Below are positions 20,389 through 30,773 of a stretch of 49,660 nucleotides of DNA, one piece after another. Location: assembly GCF_004634215.1 (NCBI RefSeq), contig NZ_SMMH01000026.1:1-49660 (forward strand), in the 5' to 3' direction. Source of the stretch: Deinococcus fonticola. GTDB lineage: Bacteria > Deinococcota > Deinococci > Deinococcales > Deinococcaceae. The translations under genes and the position numbers were made by a program. The notes beneath the pieces are model-generated. The model saw only the letters and a program-made list of their open reading frames with translations. It searched no databases and had not been told where the DNA came from. How positions within the stretch are numbered: position 1 is the first letter of the stretch; each line of letters opens with the position of its first letter.

Positions 20389-21105
20389 ATGGCGTCGGAC
20401 TCTAAACATCGCCCCGTGTACGTGATTTCCGTCGCGGCGGAACTGGTGGATATGCACCCGCAGACCCTGCGCCTGTACGAGCGCAAGGGCCTGATCCGCC
20501 CTGGGCGCAGCAGCGGCAAAACACGCCTGTACAGTGAACGCGACATCGAGCACCTGCGTGAAATCCGGCGGCTGACCCAGGAACTCGGCGTGAACCTGGC
20601 GGGCGTCGAGGAGGTCATGCGCCTGCAACACGAACTCGATGACCTTCAGGGCGAGTTCGAGGCCGAAATTGCCCGCATCGAGGGCGAGCTGCGCCAGCAG
20701 GGGCAGGCGCGTGAACTGCCCTCTTCCGGCGCGCCCACCGACCCCAAAGACCGCCCGGTGTACGTGATCTCCATCGCGGCGGAACTGGTGGATATGCACC
20801 CGCAGACCCTGCGCCTGTACGAGCGCAAGCAACTCATTCGGCCCGGGCGCAGCAGCGGCAAAACACGCCTGTACAGCGAGCGCGATATCGAGCACCTGCG
20901 CGAAATCCGGCGGCTGACCCAGGAACTCGGCGTGAACCTGGCGGGTGTCGAGGAGATCATGCGCCTGCGGCATGAACTGGACGGCGCCAAAGCCAATCTG
21001 GAAGGCAACGTGCGCCGTATCCAGCAGGACATCACCGACCGCATGACCAAGTGGCGCACCCTGCCCGCCCCCTACGACGAGGAAGAATCAACGGAAGAAG
21101 AGTGA
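20389..21105 (+). CDS. HspR-like MerR-family regulator with an internal tandem duplication
   Basis: The 238-residue protein contains two nearly identical HspR-type MerR domains, at about residues 8-85 and 122-199. Each has [25 protein letters not shown] and [17 protein letters not shown], then a short coiled coil. Only five of about 78 residues differ between the units. The DNA is also almost the same, with a 342-bp offset. HspR proteins repress chaperone operons (dnaK, clpB) through HAIR sites. A usual HspR has one such domain, so this one is about twice as long. The ATG at 20389 follows a TATACT box by ten bases. It is the first gene of an operon with overlapping starts. Confidence 0.88.
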   Translation: MASDSKHRPVYVISVAAELVDMHPQTLRLYERKGLIRPGRSSGKTRLYSERDIEHLREIRRLTQELGVNLAGVEEVMRLQHELDDLQGEFEAEIARIEGELRQQGQARELPSSGAPTDPKDRPVYVISIAAELVDMHPQTLRLYERKQLIRPGRSSGKTRLYSERDIEHLREIRRLTQELGVNLAGVEEIMRLRHELDGAKANLEGNVRRIQQDITDRMTKWRTLPAPYDEEESTEEE

Positions 21106-21557
21106 ACAGGGTGCTGTCCTCCCTGAACTTCAGGTTCTCGAAGCAACGCGTACCTGTACAACAAATTGGTGCAGGCGTAGCTGTACTGCGGGGTGGTCAG
21201 GTGCTGCTGGTGCGCCGGATCGACAACGGCCTGTGGGACATTCCGGGCGGGCGCGTAGAACCCGGCGAGCGGGTGGAGGCGGCGGCCTCACGCGAGCTTC
21301 AGGAAGAGACAGGTTTGTCAGACGGGACGCTTACACTACTGGGTGTGTTCAGCGGTCCGCAGCATCGTCACCTCTACCCGGACGGGAACGTCGTGGAGTG
21401 GGTCACGGTGCTGTTCGTGACGCGGGAGGTGCAGGGGGTGGCCAAAGCCGCCGATGACGCCGCCGAGGTGCGCTGGTGGCCGCTGAATGATCTGCCCGTA
21501 GACGTTTCCCCGGCCACGCGGGCCTATTTTGCGGCGTTGCGGAGCGTGCCCGCGTGA
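21102..21557 (+). CDS. NUDIX hydrolase
   Basis: The 151-residue protein has the NUDIX box from [16 protein letters not shown] through ELQEETGL at about residues 49-72. This is the complete GX5EX7REUXEEXGU signature. NUDIX enzymes cleave nucleoside diphosphates linked to another moiety X; the substrate is not inferable. GTG 21102 overlaps the upstream stop by four bases (GTGA) and GGAAGAAG lies just upstream, indicating translational coupling to the HspR-like gene. Its own stop overlaps the next start in the same manner. The N-terminal part before about residue 18 is not family-like, so an internal start is possible. Confidence 0.9.
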   Translation: MNRVLSSLNFRFSKQRVPVQQIGAGVAVLRGGQVLLVRRIDNGLWDIPGGRVEPGERVEAAASRELQEETGLSDGTLTLLGVFSGPQHRHLYPDGNVVEWVTVLFVTREVQGVAKAADDAAEVRWWPLNDLPVDVSPATRAYFAALRSVPA

Positions 21558-22414
21558 GTGCCGTGTGGGTGGTGGGGGATATTCACGGCGCCCTGCCGAA
21601 ACTGCGAACGCTCCTGCACCGTGCCCGGCTGATCGATGACCTCGGCAACTGGGCGGGCGGAGACGCGCACCTGCTGTTTCTGGGAGACTACCTGGATAGG
21701 GGGCCCGACGGCCTGGGGGTAATCCGGCTGGTGCAGCGCCTGGAGGCGCAGGCAGTTCACGCGGGCGGGCGCGTTTCGGCGCTGCTGGGCAACCACGAGG
21801 TGATGTTCCTGGCGGCGCACCGCTTCCGTGTGGCCGACCCGCGTGACCGCCTGGGGTTCTACATGTACTGGGCCGGAAACGGCGGCCAGAGCAGCGACCT
21901 GCGCGGGGCGACGCCCGAGGACATCGACTGGTTGCTGTCCCGTCCGGCCCTGCTGCGGGTGGGCGAGTGGCTGGCCATGCACGCCGACTCGCTGTTCTAC
22001 CTGAACCTGGGCAGCACGCTGGAAGGCGTGAACGCGCGCGTCCTCGACCTGCTGCAAAGCCCTGAACCGGTCGACTGGGGCGAATTTGCCAACGCCTTCG
22101 TGGATCGCCTGAACTTCGCGGACACGGGCGGTGAGGATCTGGCCCGGCACCTGCTGGAACGCCTGGGCGGGAGGCGGCTGATGCACGGTCACACGCCCGT
22201 TCACCTGCTGCACGCCGAGAACACGCAGGGCCTGGTGATTGATCTGGTGTCGCCCGTCGAATACGCGGGGGGCCTGTGCCTGAACGTGGACAGCGGCATG
22301 GCGTACTTCGCCGAGGCCGGGTTCATCACGCGCCTGGAAGGCACGCAGGTGGCAGAGGTCGTGCGCGTGACCGAACTTCCCGACGCGGCAGCTGTTCCCC
22401 TTGCCGAATCCTGA
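21554..22414 (+). CDS. Metallophosphoesterase (Ser/Thr protein phosphatase-like)
   Basis: The 286-residue protein has calcineurin-like metal-binding motifs: VVGDIHGAL at the start, FLGDYLDRGPDGL near residue 50, LLGNHEVMFL near 78 and HGHTPVHL near 212. The arrangement matches bacterial PrpA/PrpE-type or diadenosine tetraphosphatase-like enzymes. The GTG start overlaps the NUDIX stop (GTGA). Because the gene sits between a NUDIX hydrolase and queG, a nucleotide or phosphoprotein substrate is possible, but the family does not decide which. Confidence 0.9.
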   Translation: MSAVWVVGDIHGALPKLRTLLHRARLIDDLGNWAGGDAHLLFLGDYLDRGPDGLGVIRLVQRLEAQAVHAGGRVSALLGNHEVMFLAAHRFRVADPRDRLGFYMYWAGNGGQSSDLRGATPEDIDWLLSRPALLRVGEWLAMHADSLFYLNLGSTLEGVNARVLDLLQSPEPVDWGEFANAFVDRLNFADTGGEDLARHLLERLGGRRLMHGHTPVHLLHAENTQGLVIDLVSPVEYAGGLCLNVDSGMAYFAEAGFITRLEGTQVAEVVRVTELPDAAAVPLAES

Positions 22415-23514
22415 TGTCCGCCCGGCAGCACCTGGAAGCCCTGGCCCTGGAGCTGGGGGCGGACGTGGTGGGCTGGTCGCCCGTGAGCGTGCCGCCGGAG
22501 GCCGCCGCGCAGTACGCCCAGTGGCTTAGCGCTGGAAAGCACGCGGGGATGGCCTACCTGGAACGGCAGTTCCCCACGCGCCTGAACCCGGCCTCGCGCC
22601 TGGAGGGCGTGCAGAGCGCGCTGGTGCTGGGGGTATCGCACGCCTTTGCACCTCCTGAACGCCCGGCGGGGGGCGTGCGGGTGGGCCGCGTGGCGCGCTA
22701 CGCCTGGACGCCCGATTACCACGAGCAGCTGCAACCCCTGCTGAACGCCCTGGAGGCCCGCGCCGCCGACCTGGGCGTGCGGGCACGGGGCTATGTGGAC
22801 CACGGCCCGGTGCTGGAGCGCCTGTTCGGTGCCCAGGCGTTCCTGGGCTGGCGCGGCAAATCGGGCATGCTGGTCAGCACCAGTTACGGCGCCTTCCTGA
22901 CCCTGGCAGTGCTGCTCACGGATGTTCCTCTGGAGGACATTCCGCCGGCCCACCCGGACAGGTGCGGCCGCTGCGTGCGCTGCGTCAGCGCCTGCCCCAC
23001 CGGGGCCATCGGCCCGGAGCGCACCATCGACGCCAACCTGTGCCTGTCCTACCTGACCATCGAGCACCGGGGGCCCATTCCCCTTTCGCTGCGGCGCCGC
23101 ATGGGCGACTGGCTTTTTGGCTGTGACGTGTGCAGCGCCGTGTGCCCATGGACGCAGAAGGCCGGGCCGCTGGCCCGTCTTTTCCGGCCCGATCCGCAAC
23201 TGGCCTGGCCCGACCTGTCGCGTTTTTTTGGCGTCAGCGAACGGCAGTTCGAGCGGCAGTTCAGCGGCACAGCTTTTTTGCGCCCGCGCCGCAAGGGCAT
23301 GGCCCGCAACGCCCTGACCGTGCTGGGCAACACCCGCGCCCCGCAAGGCTGGCCCCTGCTGCTGCTGGGGCGCGAAGACCCCGCCTGGGAAGTCCGCGAG
23401 GCCGCCGCCTGGGCACTGGGCGAGTGGGGTGAACAGAAACACCTTGCCCCGCTGCTGAACGACCCGCATGAGGAAGTGCAGCGCACCGCCCAGCGAATCG
23501 CAGAACAGGCCTAG
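22414..23514 (+). CDS. queG: Epoxyqueuosine reductase QueG
   Basis: The 366-residue protein has an N-terminal cobalamin-binding region (ARYAWTPDYHEQLQPLLNAL; GPVLERLFGAQAFLGWRGK), then two [4Fe-4S] ferredoxin motifs, CGRCVRCVSACPTGA and CDVCSAVCPW. A C-terminal HEAT-like repeat follows (LLLLGREDPAWEVREAAAWA). QueG reduces epoxyqueuosine to queuosine in tRNA using cobalamin. The ATG overlaps the upstream stop by one base (TGATG), so it is coupled to the phosphatase. Its TAG stop is the left TA boundary of a dispersed element (copy E). Confidence 0.95.
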   Translation: MSARQHLEALALELGADVVGWSPVSVPPEAAAQYAQWLSAGKHAGMAYLERQFPTRLNPASRLEGVQSALVLGVSHAFAPPERPAGGVRVGRVARYAWTPDYHEQLQPLLNALEARAADLGVRARGYVDHGPVLERLFGAQAFLGWRGKSGMLVSTSYGAFLTLAVLLTDVPLEDIPPAHPDRCGRCVRCVSACPTGAIGPERTIDANLCLSYLTIEHRGPIPLSLRRRMGDWLFGCDVCSAVCPWTQKAGPLARLFRPDPQLAWPDLSRFFGVSERQFERQFSGTAFLRPRRKGMARNALTVLGNTRAPQGWPLLLLGREDPAWEVREAAAWALGEWGEQKHLAPLLNDPHEEVQRTAQRIAEQA

Positions 23515-23650
23515 AGCAGTTTGCATAAAAAGGTCGTGTCGTTCTCCCTTTTTATGCCGAGTGGAACGAGTGACTTTTAACGAGCAGCTGGAATATTGGA
23601 GCCGTTTGGGGCGGGGTTCCACAAATGGCGGAATTATGCAAGCTGTTCTA
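23512..23650. mobile_element. TA-flanked dispersed element (family 1, copy E)
   Basis: It runs from TAGAGCAGTTTGCA, whose TAG is the queG stop, to CAAGCTGTTCTA. The ends GAGCAGTTTGCAT and ATGCAAGCTGTTC are inverted. Internal blocks (GCCGAGTGGAACGAGTGA; TTTGGGGCGGGGTTCCACA) correspond to GTCCGAACAGCGCGAGTGAA and CTGGGGTGCCCTTCCACA in copy B. It is the most diverged of the five copies, at about 139 bp. Confidence 0.7.
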
Positions 23651-23693
23651 AAGGCGTATGGGCCAATCAGGCCCATGCTCTAGGATGGTGGGT

Positions 23694-24781
23694 ATGACTT
23701 TTCGTTCAACTCGTTGGCTGGCCGCGTTGCTGGCGTCTGGGGTAATGGCGTCTGGGGTGCTGGGCGCAGCGCAGGCCCAGGTGGGAGGGCAGGCGGCCCC
23801 GGTGCTGTCGAACGCGCTGTTTGGGGGGGCGGCGCGTGGGCCGGCGGGAACCTACCTGCTGCCGGGCGGCGTCAGCGTGCTGCTCAGCCAGAACCAGGGC
23901 TTTCTGATGTCGGGGACGGTGCAGGTGAAATACACCGCTCCGGCGGCCCAGCCCGCAGCGGCACCGGGCACCTCGACTCAGGGCAGCGGCGGGCCGAACA
24001 GTGCGGTTGCTCGCGTGGCGCAGGTCATCGGCGTGTTGAGCGGGTACGGCGAGGAACTGGCCGGGCCGCTGGAGGCGTTCCTCAACCGTCCGGACGTGGC
24101 CGCGCAACTGGCGCAGGGCTTCAGCGTCGGGGCCGAGGAGTACCTGCTTTCCGCGAAAACGGAGGGGGGCGTGCTGAAGGTGACCCTCAGCCTGCCGCAG
24201 GTGGACGCCCGAGCCTTCCAGGCCGTGAAAACCCTGCGGCCCGCCAGGACACCATCGGCCAGACCGGTGGTGGTGCGCGTGTACAGCGATTTCCAGTGTC
24301 CTTACTGCCAGAAGTTCGAGACCGAAACACTGCCGACCCTGCTGGCAAAACTGCCGGATGACGTTTCTGTCGAGTTTCACCACTTTCCGCTGGAGCAGAT
24401 TCACCCGCTGGCCCGCCCGTCCGCCGAGGCAAGCGAGTGCGCCAGCCAGCAGGGCAAGTTCTGGGCGTACAAGGACGCGCTGTTCACGGACCGCAGCTGG
24501 CTGGCCAGCAACCCGCAGGAAGTGTTCGTGCGCCTGGCCGGGAAGGTGGGGCTGAATGTCGCGGCCTTCCAGAAGTGCGTGGAAAGCCGCGCCGGGAAGG
24601 CGGCGGTGGACGCCGGGCTGCAAGAGGCCCTGCGCCTGAACCTGAACGGCACGCCGACGGTCTTCGTGAACGGCTTCCGGGCCGGAAATGCCTACGACGC
24701 GAACGGCCTGCTGAACCTCATCGCCTTTGCCCGTGTGGCCGGGACGCTGCCCACGCCTGCGGCGACGCCCGCCAGGCCCTG

Positions 24782-24782
<1 letters not shown>
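23694..24782 (+). CDS. Secreted DsbA-family thiol:disulfide oxidoreductase
   Basis: The 362-residue protein has a signal peptide ([20 protein letters not shown]), about 165 residues of less typical N-terminal sequence, and a C-terminal thioredoxin-fold domain. The redox motif is [20 protein letters not shown] (Cys202, Cys205), with the cis-Pro loop [13 protein letters not shown] near residue 320. Such proteins introduce or shuffle disulfides outside the membrane, or act as sodium/proton-antiporter-linked thioredoxins. TAGGAT lies seven bases before ATG 23694, favouring it over ATG 23685 and suggesting a leaderless transcript. The stop overlaps the next ATG (TGATG), which couples it to the RqcH gene. 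Confidence 0.85.
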
Positions 24783-26344
<1,562 letters not shown>

Positions 26345-26431
26345 ACGGGCCAGTTTGAGGGAGCCAAATTAAGAGGGCAGCGACTCTTGACCGTTTTCTG
26401 GCGAGTGACAGGCCTTGGCCGCCCCTCTCCT

Positions 26432-26707
26432 CTACTCGTTTTCCCGCAGCGCCTGCCCCAGGGCGGCGGGGGTGCCTGTCCACGCTTCGGCATTTAAGCC
26501 GTCGGCGCGGAGGTAACGGGCGGCCAGGCCGGCGTGGGCGCCGCGCTCACACACGACGAGGTAGGGCCCACCCGCCGGAGTGAGGGCATGGCGGCCTTCC
26601 TCGATGTCGTCCATGCTGAGGCGAACAACGGGCAGGCGGCCGGCCAGCGGTTCCCCGGCCTGGGCCGGGCGCAGGTCGATGATGGTGTGAACGTCGGAAA
26701 GGGGCAC
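26432..26707 (-). CDS. Small rhodanese-like protein
   Basis: The 91-residue protein starts VPLSDVHTIIDLRPAQ (GTG start at 26707) and has a rhodanese-style active-site loop, VVCERGAHAGLAARYL, with Cys53 followed by E-R-G-A-H. It is one domain, near the small end of the family. TACACT lies seven bases before the GTG, compatible with a leaderless transcript. It is divergent from a second rhodanese at 26789. The sulfur donor or acceptor is unknown. Confidence 0.75.
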   Translation of the reverse strand: MPLSDVHTIIDLRPAQAGEPLAGRLPVVRLSMDDIEEGRHALTPAGGPYLVVCERGAHAGLAARYLRADGLNAEAWTGTPAALGQALRENE

Positions 26708-26788
26708 TGCTCAAAGTGTACGGTGGGTGACCTGGCCTGTCCCGGGCCACGCCACAATCCGAGTGGTTCGCTCGGGTATGCTGGGGGC

Positions 26789-27099
26789 ATGAAAGAAGTC
26801 TCCCCTGCTGAAGGTCAGGCCCTGGTGCAAGGCGGCGCGGTGCTGGTGGACGTGCGCGAGCCCAACGAGTACAGCGAAATTCACGCCGAGGGCGCGCAGC
26901 TCTTGCCCCTCAGTGAACTCGAAGCCCGCTACGCCGAACTGCCGAAGGACCGGCCCCTCGTGATGATCTGCCGCAGTGGTGCCCGCAGCGCCCGTGCCGG
27001 CGAATTCCTGCTGCAAAACGGGTACGCGGACGTGACCAACCTGGCGGGCGGCACGCTGGCCTGGAACGAAGCGGGCCTGCCCGTGGTGGGAGGGGACGC

Positions 27100-27103
<4 letters not shown>
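26789..27103 (+). CDS. Rhodanese-domain sulfurtransferase (GlpE-like)
   Basis: The 104-residue single-domain rhodanese has VLVDVREPNEYSEIH near residue 19 and the persulfide loop ICRSGARSARAGEFL with Cys61. The end NLAGGTLAWNEAGLPV is typical of the fold. It transfers sulfane sulfur to thiol or cyanide acceptors. TATGCT lies six bases before the ATG with no Shine-Dalgarno, so the mRNA is probably leaderless. The next gene, a DUF59 Fe-S protein, starts four bases inside its end (ATGA), linking it to sulfur or Fe-S cluster chemistry. Confidence 0.92.
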
Positions 27104-27462
<359 letters not shown>

Positions 27463-27463
27463 C

Positions 27464-27600
27464 AAGAATTCCGGCCCCTCGGTGATGAAGTCACTGGAAA
27501 GGGTCGAGCAGACTTACAAAGCTGGAAATCAGAGCGAACAGGAACAAAAAGCGTCTCGGACATAGAGTGAACCCTCCGGCGTTGTTCCGCAGGGAGCACG
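27464..27600. repeat. Dispersed repeat (family 2, copy 2)
   Basis: The 34-base core at 27464-27497 (AAGAATTCCGGCCCCTCGGT then GATGAAGTCACTGG) is the reverse complement of 29200-29233 with one mismatch. Beyond it lies AGGAACAAAAAGCG and a GC-rich inverted stretch near CCTCCGGCG / CGCAGGGAG. The AGGAACAAAA block also occurs in the 31252 copy. The right boundary is uncertain. Confidence 0.6.
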
Positions 27601-27624
27601 AAACAAACGGAGGCTTATCAACGC

Positions 27625-27678
27625 CCCGACATCGAAAAGGCCGCCCCACTGATAGGGCGGCCTTTTCCTGATGTCGGG
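27625..27678. terminator. Bidirectional intrinsic terminator
   Basis: AAAAGGCCGCCC (27635-27646) and GGGCGGCCTTTT (27655-27666) form a perfect 12-bp stem with A- and T-runs on both sides. An outer CCCGACATC/GATGTCGGG extends it. It separates the plus-strand DUF59 operon from the minus-strand lipoprotein gene, so it can terminate both. Confidence 0.92.
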
Positions 27679-28158
27679 TTAGACCTGGCAATAGCGTCGC
27701 TGAATTTCGCTGAGCAGGCCTTCGGCGTACTCGGGGAGGCTGGGGGCGAAGAAGACACCAGACTGCTGCACCTGAAAACGGTTGAGGGTGGTGCCGGTGT
27801 TCCGGTCGCTGATCAGGATATCGGCGGCTCCGACGCGCGGGGCGGCCTGATCCTGCGCGTTGGCCCAGTGATCGATCAGGCCCGTGATGCTGATGCTGGC
27901 GGCGTTCACGTCGGGGTAATCGGTGCTGCGGTATGCCCTGAACCCCTCCTCGTTCAGGCGACGGGTCAGGTACTGGGTGAGTTGCGGGCCGTAATCACCA
28001 TCGAACACGCTTTGCACGGCGATGCCAGTGACGGGCCGGGTGCCTGGGGCGCACGTCCCGGCGGCGGGCGGCGCGGTGCGGGCGGTTAGGGGCGCCGGGG
28101 CACAGGCGCTTAAACTCAGGGCAGTGATGCCCAGCAGGGCCAGGAACAGTCGGGGCAT
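27679..28158 (-). CDS. Lipoprotein of unknown function (YajG-like)
   Basis: The 159-residue protein has a lipoprotein signal peptide ending LSLSAC, with Cys19 as the predicted lipid-attachment residue. The mature part has TQYLTRRLNEEGFRAYRSTD and a strand-rich end, reminiscent of YajG/LPS-assembly-type lipoproteins. TACAGT lies six bases before the ATG with no Shine-Dalgarno, so it is likely leaderless. Its gene ends inside the bidirectional terminator. It is divergent from the cobalamin adenosyltransferase gene. Confidence 0.72.
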   Translation of the reverse strand: MPRLFLALLGITALSLSACAPAPLTARTAPPAAGTCAPGTRPVTGIAVQSVFDGDYGPQLTQYLTRRLNEEGFRAYRSTDYPDVNAASISITGLIDHWANAQDQAAPRVGAADILISDRNTGTTLNRFQVQQSGVFFAPSLPEYAEGLLSEIQRRYCQV

Positions 28159-28251
28159 GGGGTTACTGTAGGCCCGCCCGGCCCGGCAGGGCGTGAGGCG
28201 CGGGGCAACGCCTGTTCATCCGGGCGGGCGCTCAGCGTTTACCCTGTACCC

Positions 28252-28842
28252 ATGAAGCTCTACACGAAAACGGGAGACGGCGGAACGACGGGGCTGTACG
28301 GGGCCGACCGGGTCAGCAAGGCGCACCCGCGCGTGGAGGCTTACGGCGCAGTCGATGAACTGAACAGCGTGCTGGGCGTGGTGCGGGCGCACAACCGGGC
28401 CGAGGCGCAGGATGCCGGGCTGGACGGCGACCTGAATTATCTGCAAAACGCGCTGTACGACCTGGGCGCCGACCTCTCGACCCGCACGGGCAGCCCTTAC
28501 GAGAAGAACGTGAGCCGCCTGGACGACCGTGACCTGTCGGACATCGAGGGCATGATCGACCGCTATATGGAAGCCGCGCCGCCCATCCGGTGGTTTATTC
28601 AGCCGGGCGGCACGCTGACGGCGGCGCAGTTGCAGGTGGCGCGGGCGGTGGCGCGCCGGGCCGAGCGCGACGTGATCCGGCTGATGGAAGTCGAGGAAAC
28701 CAACCACGCCGCGCAGGTGTACCTCAACCGCCTGTCCGACCTGCTGTTCGCTATGGCGCGGGTCGTGAACCACCGGGCGGGCCTCGATGAGGAAGCTGCG
28801 CAGAAGGGTGACCGCCGCCCAGCAGGTGACCAGAACGCATGA
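28252..28842 (+). CDS. ATP:cob(I)alamin adenosyltransferase (PduO/MMAB type)
   Basis: The 196-residue protein starts with the family hallmark KLYTKTGDGGTTGLYGADRV. It continues with HPRVEAYGAVDELNSVLG, IRWFIQPGG and VARAVARRAERDVIRL, in the order seen in PduO-type enzymes. It transfers the adenosyl group of ATP to cob(I)alamin to make coenzyme B12. TACCCT lies six bases before the ATG, suggesting a leaderless mRNA. The next gene overlaps its stop (ATGA). The window also has the B12-using enzymes MetH and QueG, but those use methyl- or base-off cobalamin. Confidence 0.95.
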   Translation: MKLYTKTGDGGTTGLYGADRVSKAHPRVEAYGAVDELNSVLGVVRAHNRAEAQDAGLDGDLNYLQNALYDLGADLSTRTGSPYEKNVSRLDDRDLSDIEGMIDRYMEAAPPIRWFIQPGGTLTAAQLQVARAVARRAERDVIRLMEVEETNHAAQVYLNRLSDLLFAMARVVNHRAGLDEEAAQKGDRRPAGDQNA

Positions 28843-29177
28843 CCGGCCGCAAGTTCACCGTGCAGGGCACCAACAACGGCTTTACCTGCGGTCACTGCGG
28901 CGCGCAAATTCGGCCCCTGGCGAACGGTTCGGTGCGCAACCACTGCCCGGTATGCCTGCACAGCAAGCATGTCGACCTTCAACCCGGCGACCGCGCCTGC
29001 ACCTGCCACGGCGACATGGTGCCGGTGGGCGTCGAGCAGAGCGGCAAGAAAGGCTGGATCATCGTCCACCGCTGCGCCAGATGCGGCTTCGAGGGCCGCA
29101 ACAAGGCCGCCCTGGACGACCCCGAGCAGCCCGACGACTGGGACGCCCTGATCGAGCTGAGCCGACCGAAGCTGTAG
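28839..29177 (+). CDS. RNHCP-domain zinc-ribbon protein
   Basis: The 112-residue protein contains the RNHCP signature: FTCGHCGAQIRPLANGSVRN, then HCPVCLHSKHVD, and DLQPGDRACTCHGDMVPVGV. A second CxxC (CARCGFEGRN) lies near residue 78. The four Cys pairs should bind zinc. The name derives from the R-N-H-C-P motif; the function is unknown. The ATG overlaps the adenosyltransferase stop (ATGA), so the two are translationally coupled. Confidence 0.88.
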   Translation: MTGRKFTVQGTNNGFTCGHCGAQIRPLANGSVRNHCPVCLHSKHVDLQPGDRACTCHGDMVPVGVEQSGKKGWIIVHRCARCGFEGRNKAALDDPEQPDDWDALIELSRPKL

Positions 29178-29187
29178 CGAGCCTATC

Positions 29188-29240
29188 GTTTGTTCCTTCC
29201 CAGTGATTTCATCACCGAGGGGCCGGAATTCTTATAACTG
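29188..29240. repeat. Dispersed repeat (family 2, copy 3)
   Basis: CGTTTGTTCCTTC is followed by the 34-base core 29200-29233, an inverted copy of 27464-27497 with one mismatch (T for C). The TTGTTCCTTC block matches the reverse complement of GAAGGAACAA at 31275. The two copies face each other across the lipoprotein-adenosyltransferase-RNHCP segment. Confidence 0.65.
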
Positions 29241-29388
29241 GTTGCCAGGATTGCACACTGGAGTTACCATCTCCAGCCGACGGTTTTTTCACTCACTGCT
29301 GCTCTCTCCTGCGCGCCTGATCTAACAAGCTGGACGCCTGCTGACCGGGTGACGTTAGGCTGTGCATCATGACGAGTGATGCTCTGAC

Positions 29389-30625
29389 CCAGGCCCAGGC
29401 GGCTTACGCGGCGTTGAAAGCGCGTGGCCTGAAATTGAACATGCAGCGCGGCCAGCCCAGCGACGCCGATTTTGACCTCAGCAACGGGCTGCTCAGCGTG
29501 CTGACCGAAGCCGACCTGAAGATGGACGGCCTGGATCTGCGCAATTACCCGGGCGGCGTGACGGGCCTTCCGAGTGCGCGGAAGTTGTTCGCGGAGTACC
29601 TGGACGTGAAGCCGGAGAACGTCCTGGTGTGGAACAACGCCTCGCTGGAATTGCAGGGCCTGGTGCTGACCTTTGCCCTGCTGCACGGCTTGCGGGCCTC
29701 GAAGGGGCCTTGGGCGCACGGCAAACCGAAGATGATCGTGACCGTGCCGGGGTATGACCGTCACTTTCTGCTGCTGGAGACGCTGGGCTTCGAGTTGCTG
29801 ACGGTGGACATGCAACCCGACGGGCCGGACGTGGACGCCATCGAGCGCCTCGCCGGGCAGGACGACAGCGTGAAGGGCCTGCTGTTCGTGCCGACCTACA
29901 GCAACCCCGGTGGCGAAACCATCAGTGCGCAGAAGGCGGCGCGGCTGGCGGGCCTGAAGGCAGCGGCGCAGGATTTCACCATTTTTGCCGATGATGCCTA
30001 CCGGGCTCACCACCTCTCGGATGAGCGCGATACGCCCGTGAATCTCGTGACGCTGTGCCGCGACGCGGGCTTTCCGGACCGGGCCTTCGTGTTCGCCAGC
30101 ACCAGCAAGGTCACGTATGCGGGCGCGGGGCTGGGGTTCATGGCCAGCAGTGAGGACAACATCAAGTGGGTCAGCAAGTACCTCAACGCGCAGAGCATCG
30201 GGCCGAACAAGCTGGAGCAGGCGCGGCACGTGAAATTCCTGGAGGCCTATGAAGGCGGCCTGGAAGGCCTGATGCTCGACCACGCCCGGCTGATCGACCC
30301 GAAATTCCGGGCGGTCAGCGAGGTGCTGGGCCAGGAACTGGGCACGGGCGGCGAGTTCGCCACCTGGGGCAACCCGAGGGGCGGGTACTTCATCAGCCTG
30401 GACACGACTGCGCCCGTGGCCGACCGGGTGGTGCAACTGGCCGAGGAAGCCGGCATCAGCCTGACGCCTGCCGGGGCGACCTACCCTGGCGGGAAAGACC
30501 CTCATAACCGCAACATTCGCCTGGCCCCCACGCGCCCCCCGCTGGAGGAAGTGGGCACGGCCATGCAGGGCATTGCGACCTGTATTCGCCTGGCCACCGA
30601 GGAACACCGCGCGCGGCAGGGCTGA
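29389..30625 (+). CDS. MocR-type class I aminotransferase (Aminotran_MocR family)
   Basis: The protein starts MTSDALTQAQAAYAALKARG and has about 411 residues. It carries the family's early motif KLNMQRGQPSDADFDLSNGL and LRNYPGGVTGLPSARKLFAE. PLP-binding residues are in VTVPGYDRHF, YSNPGGETIS, FADDAYRAHH and the Schiff-base segment ASTSKVTYAGAGLGF. This subgroup has been shown or proposed to be an aspartate aminotransferase. TAGGCT lies seven bases before the ATG, with no Shine-Dalgarno. The gene is monocistronic, with a family-2 repeat upstream. Confidence 0.88.
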
Positions 30626-30670
30626 GCCGCCAACCACTGAGCCGCCAGCAGATGCCCTCCCGAATACGCC

Positions 30671-30726
30671 CATTTACGGCCGTGAATGAACTTTCTTCAA
30701 ACGCGGTTTACACGGTAAATTACCGC
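30671..30726. promoter_or_regulatory. Paired palindromes upstream of the MarR gene
   Basis: CATTTACGG (30671-30679) and CCGTGAATG (30680-30688) form an 18-bp palindrome with one mismatch. The segment 30703-30726 contains overlapping palindromes CGGTAAATTACCG and TTTACACGGTAAA. All share TTAC(C/G)G-type half-sites and lie 50-100 bp before the MarR start, consistent with MarR autoregulation. Confidence 0.7.
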
Positions 30727-30773
30727 TCAAGGTCGCTTGCTTTTTCAGTGCCTACCCCCGAGGATGGAGGGTG

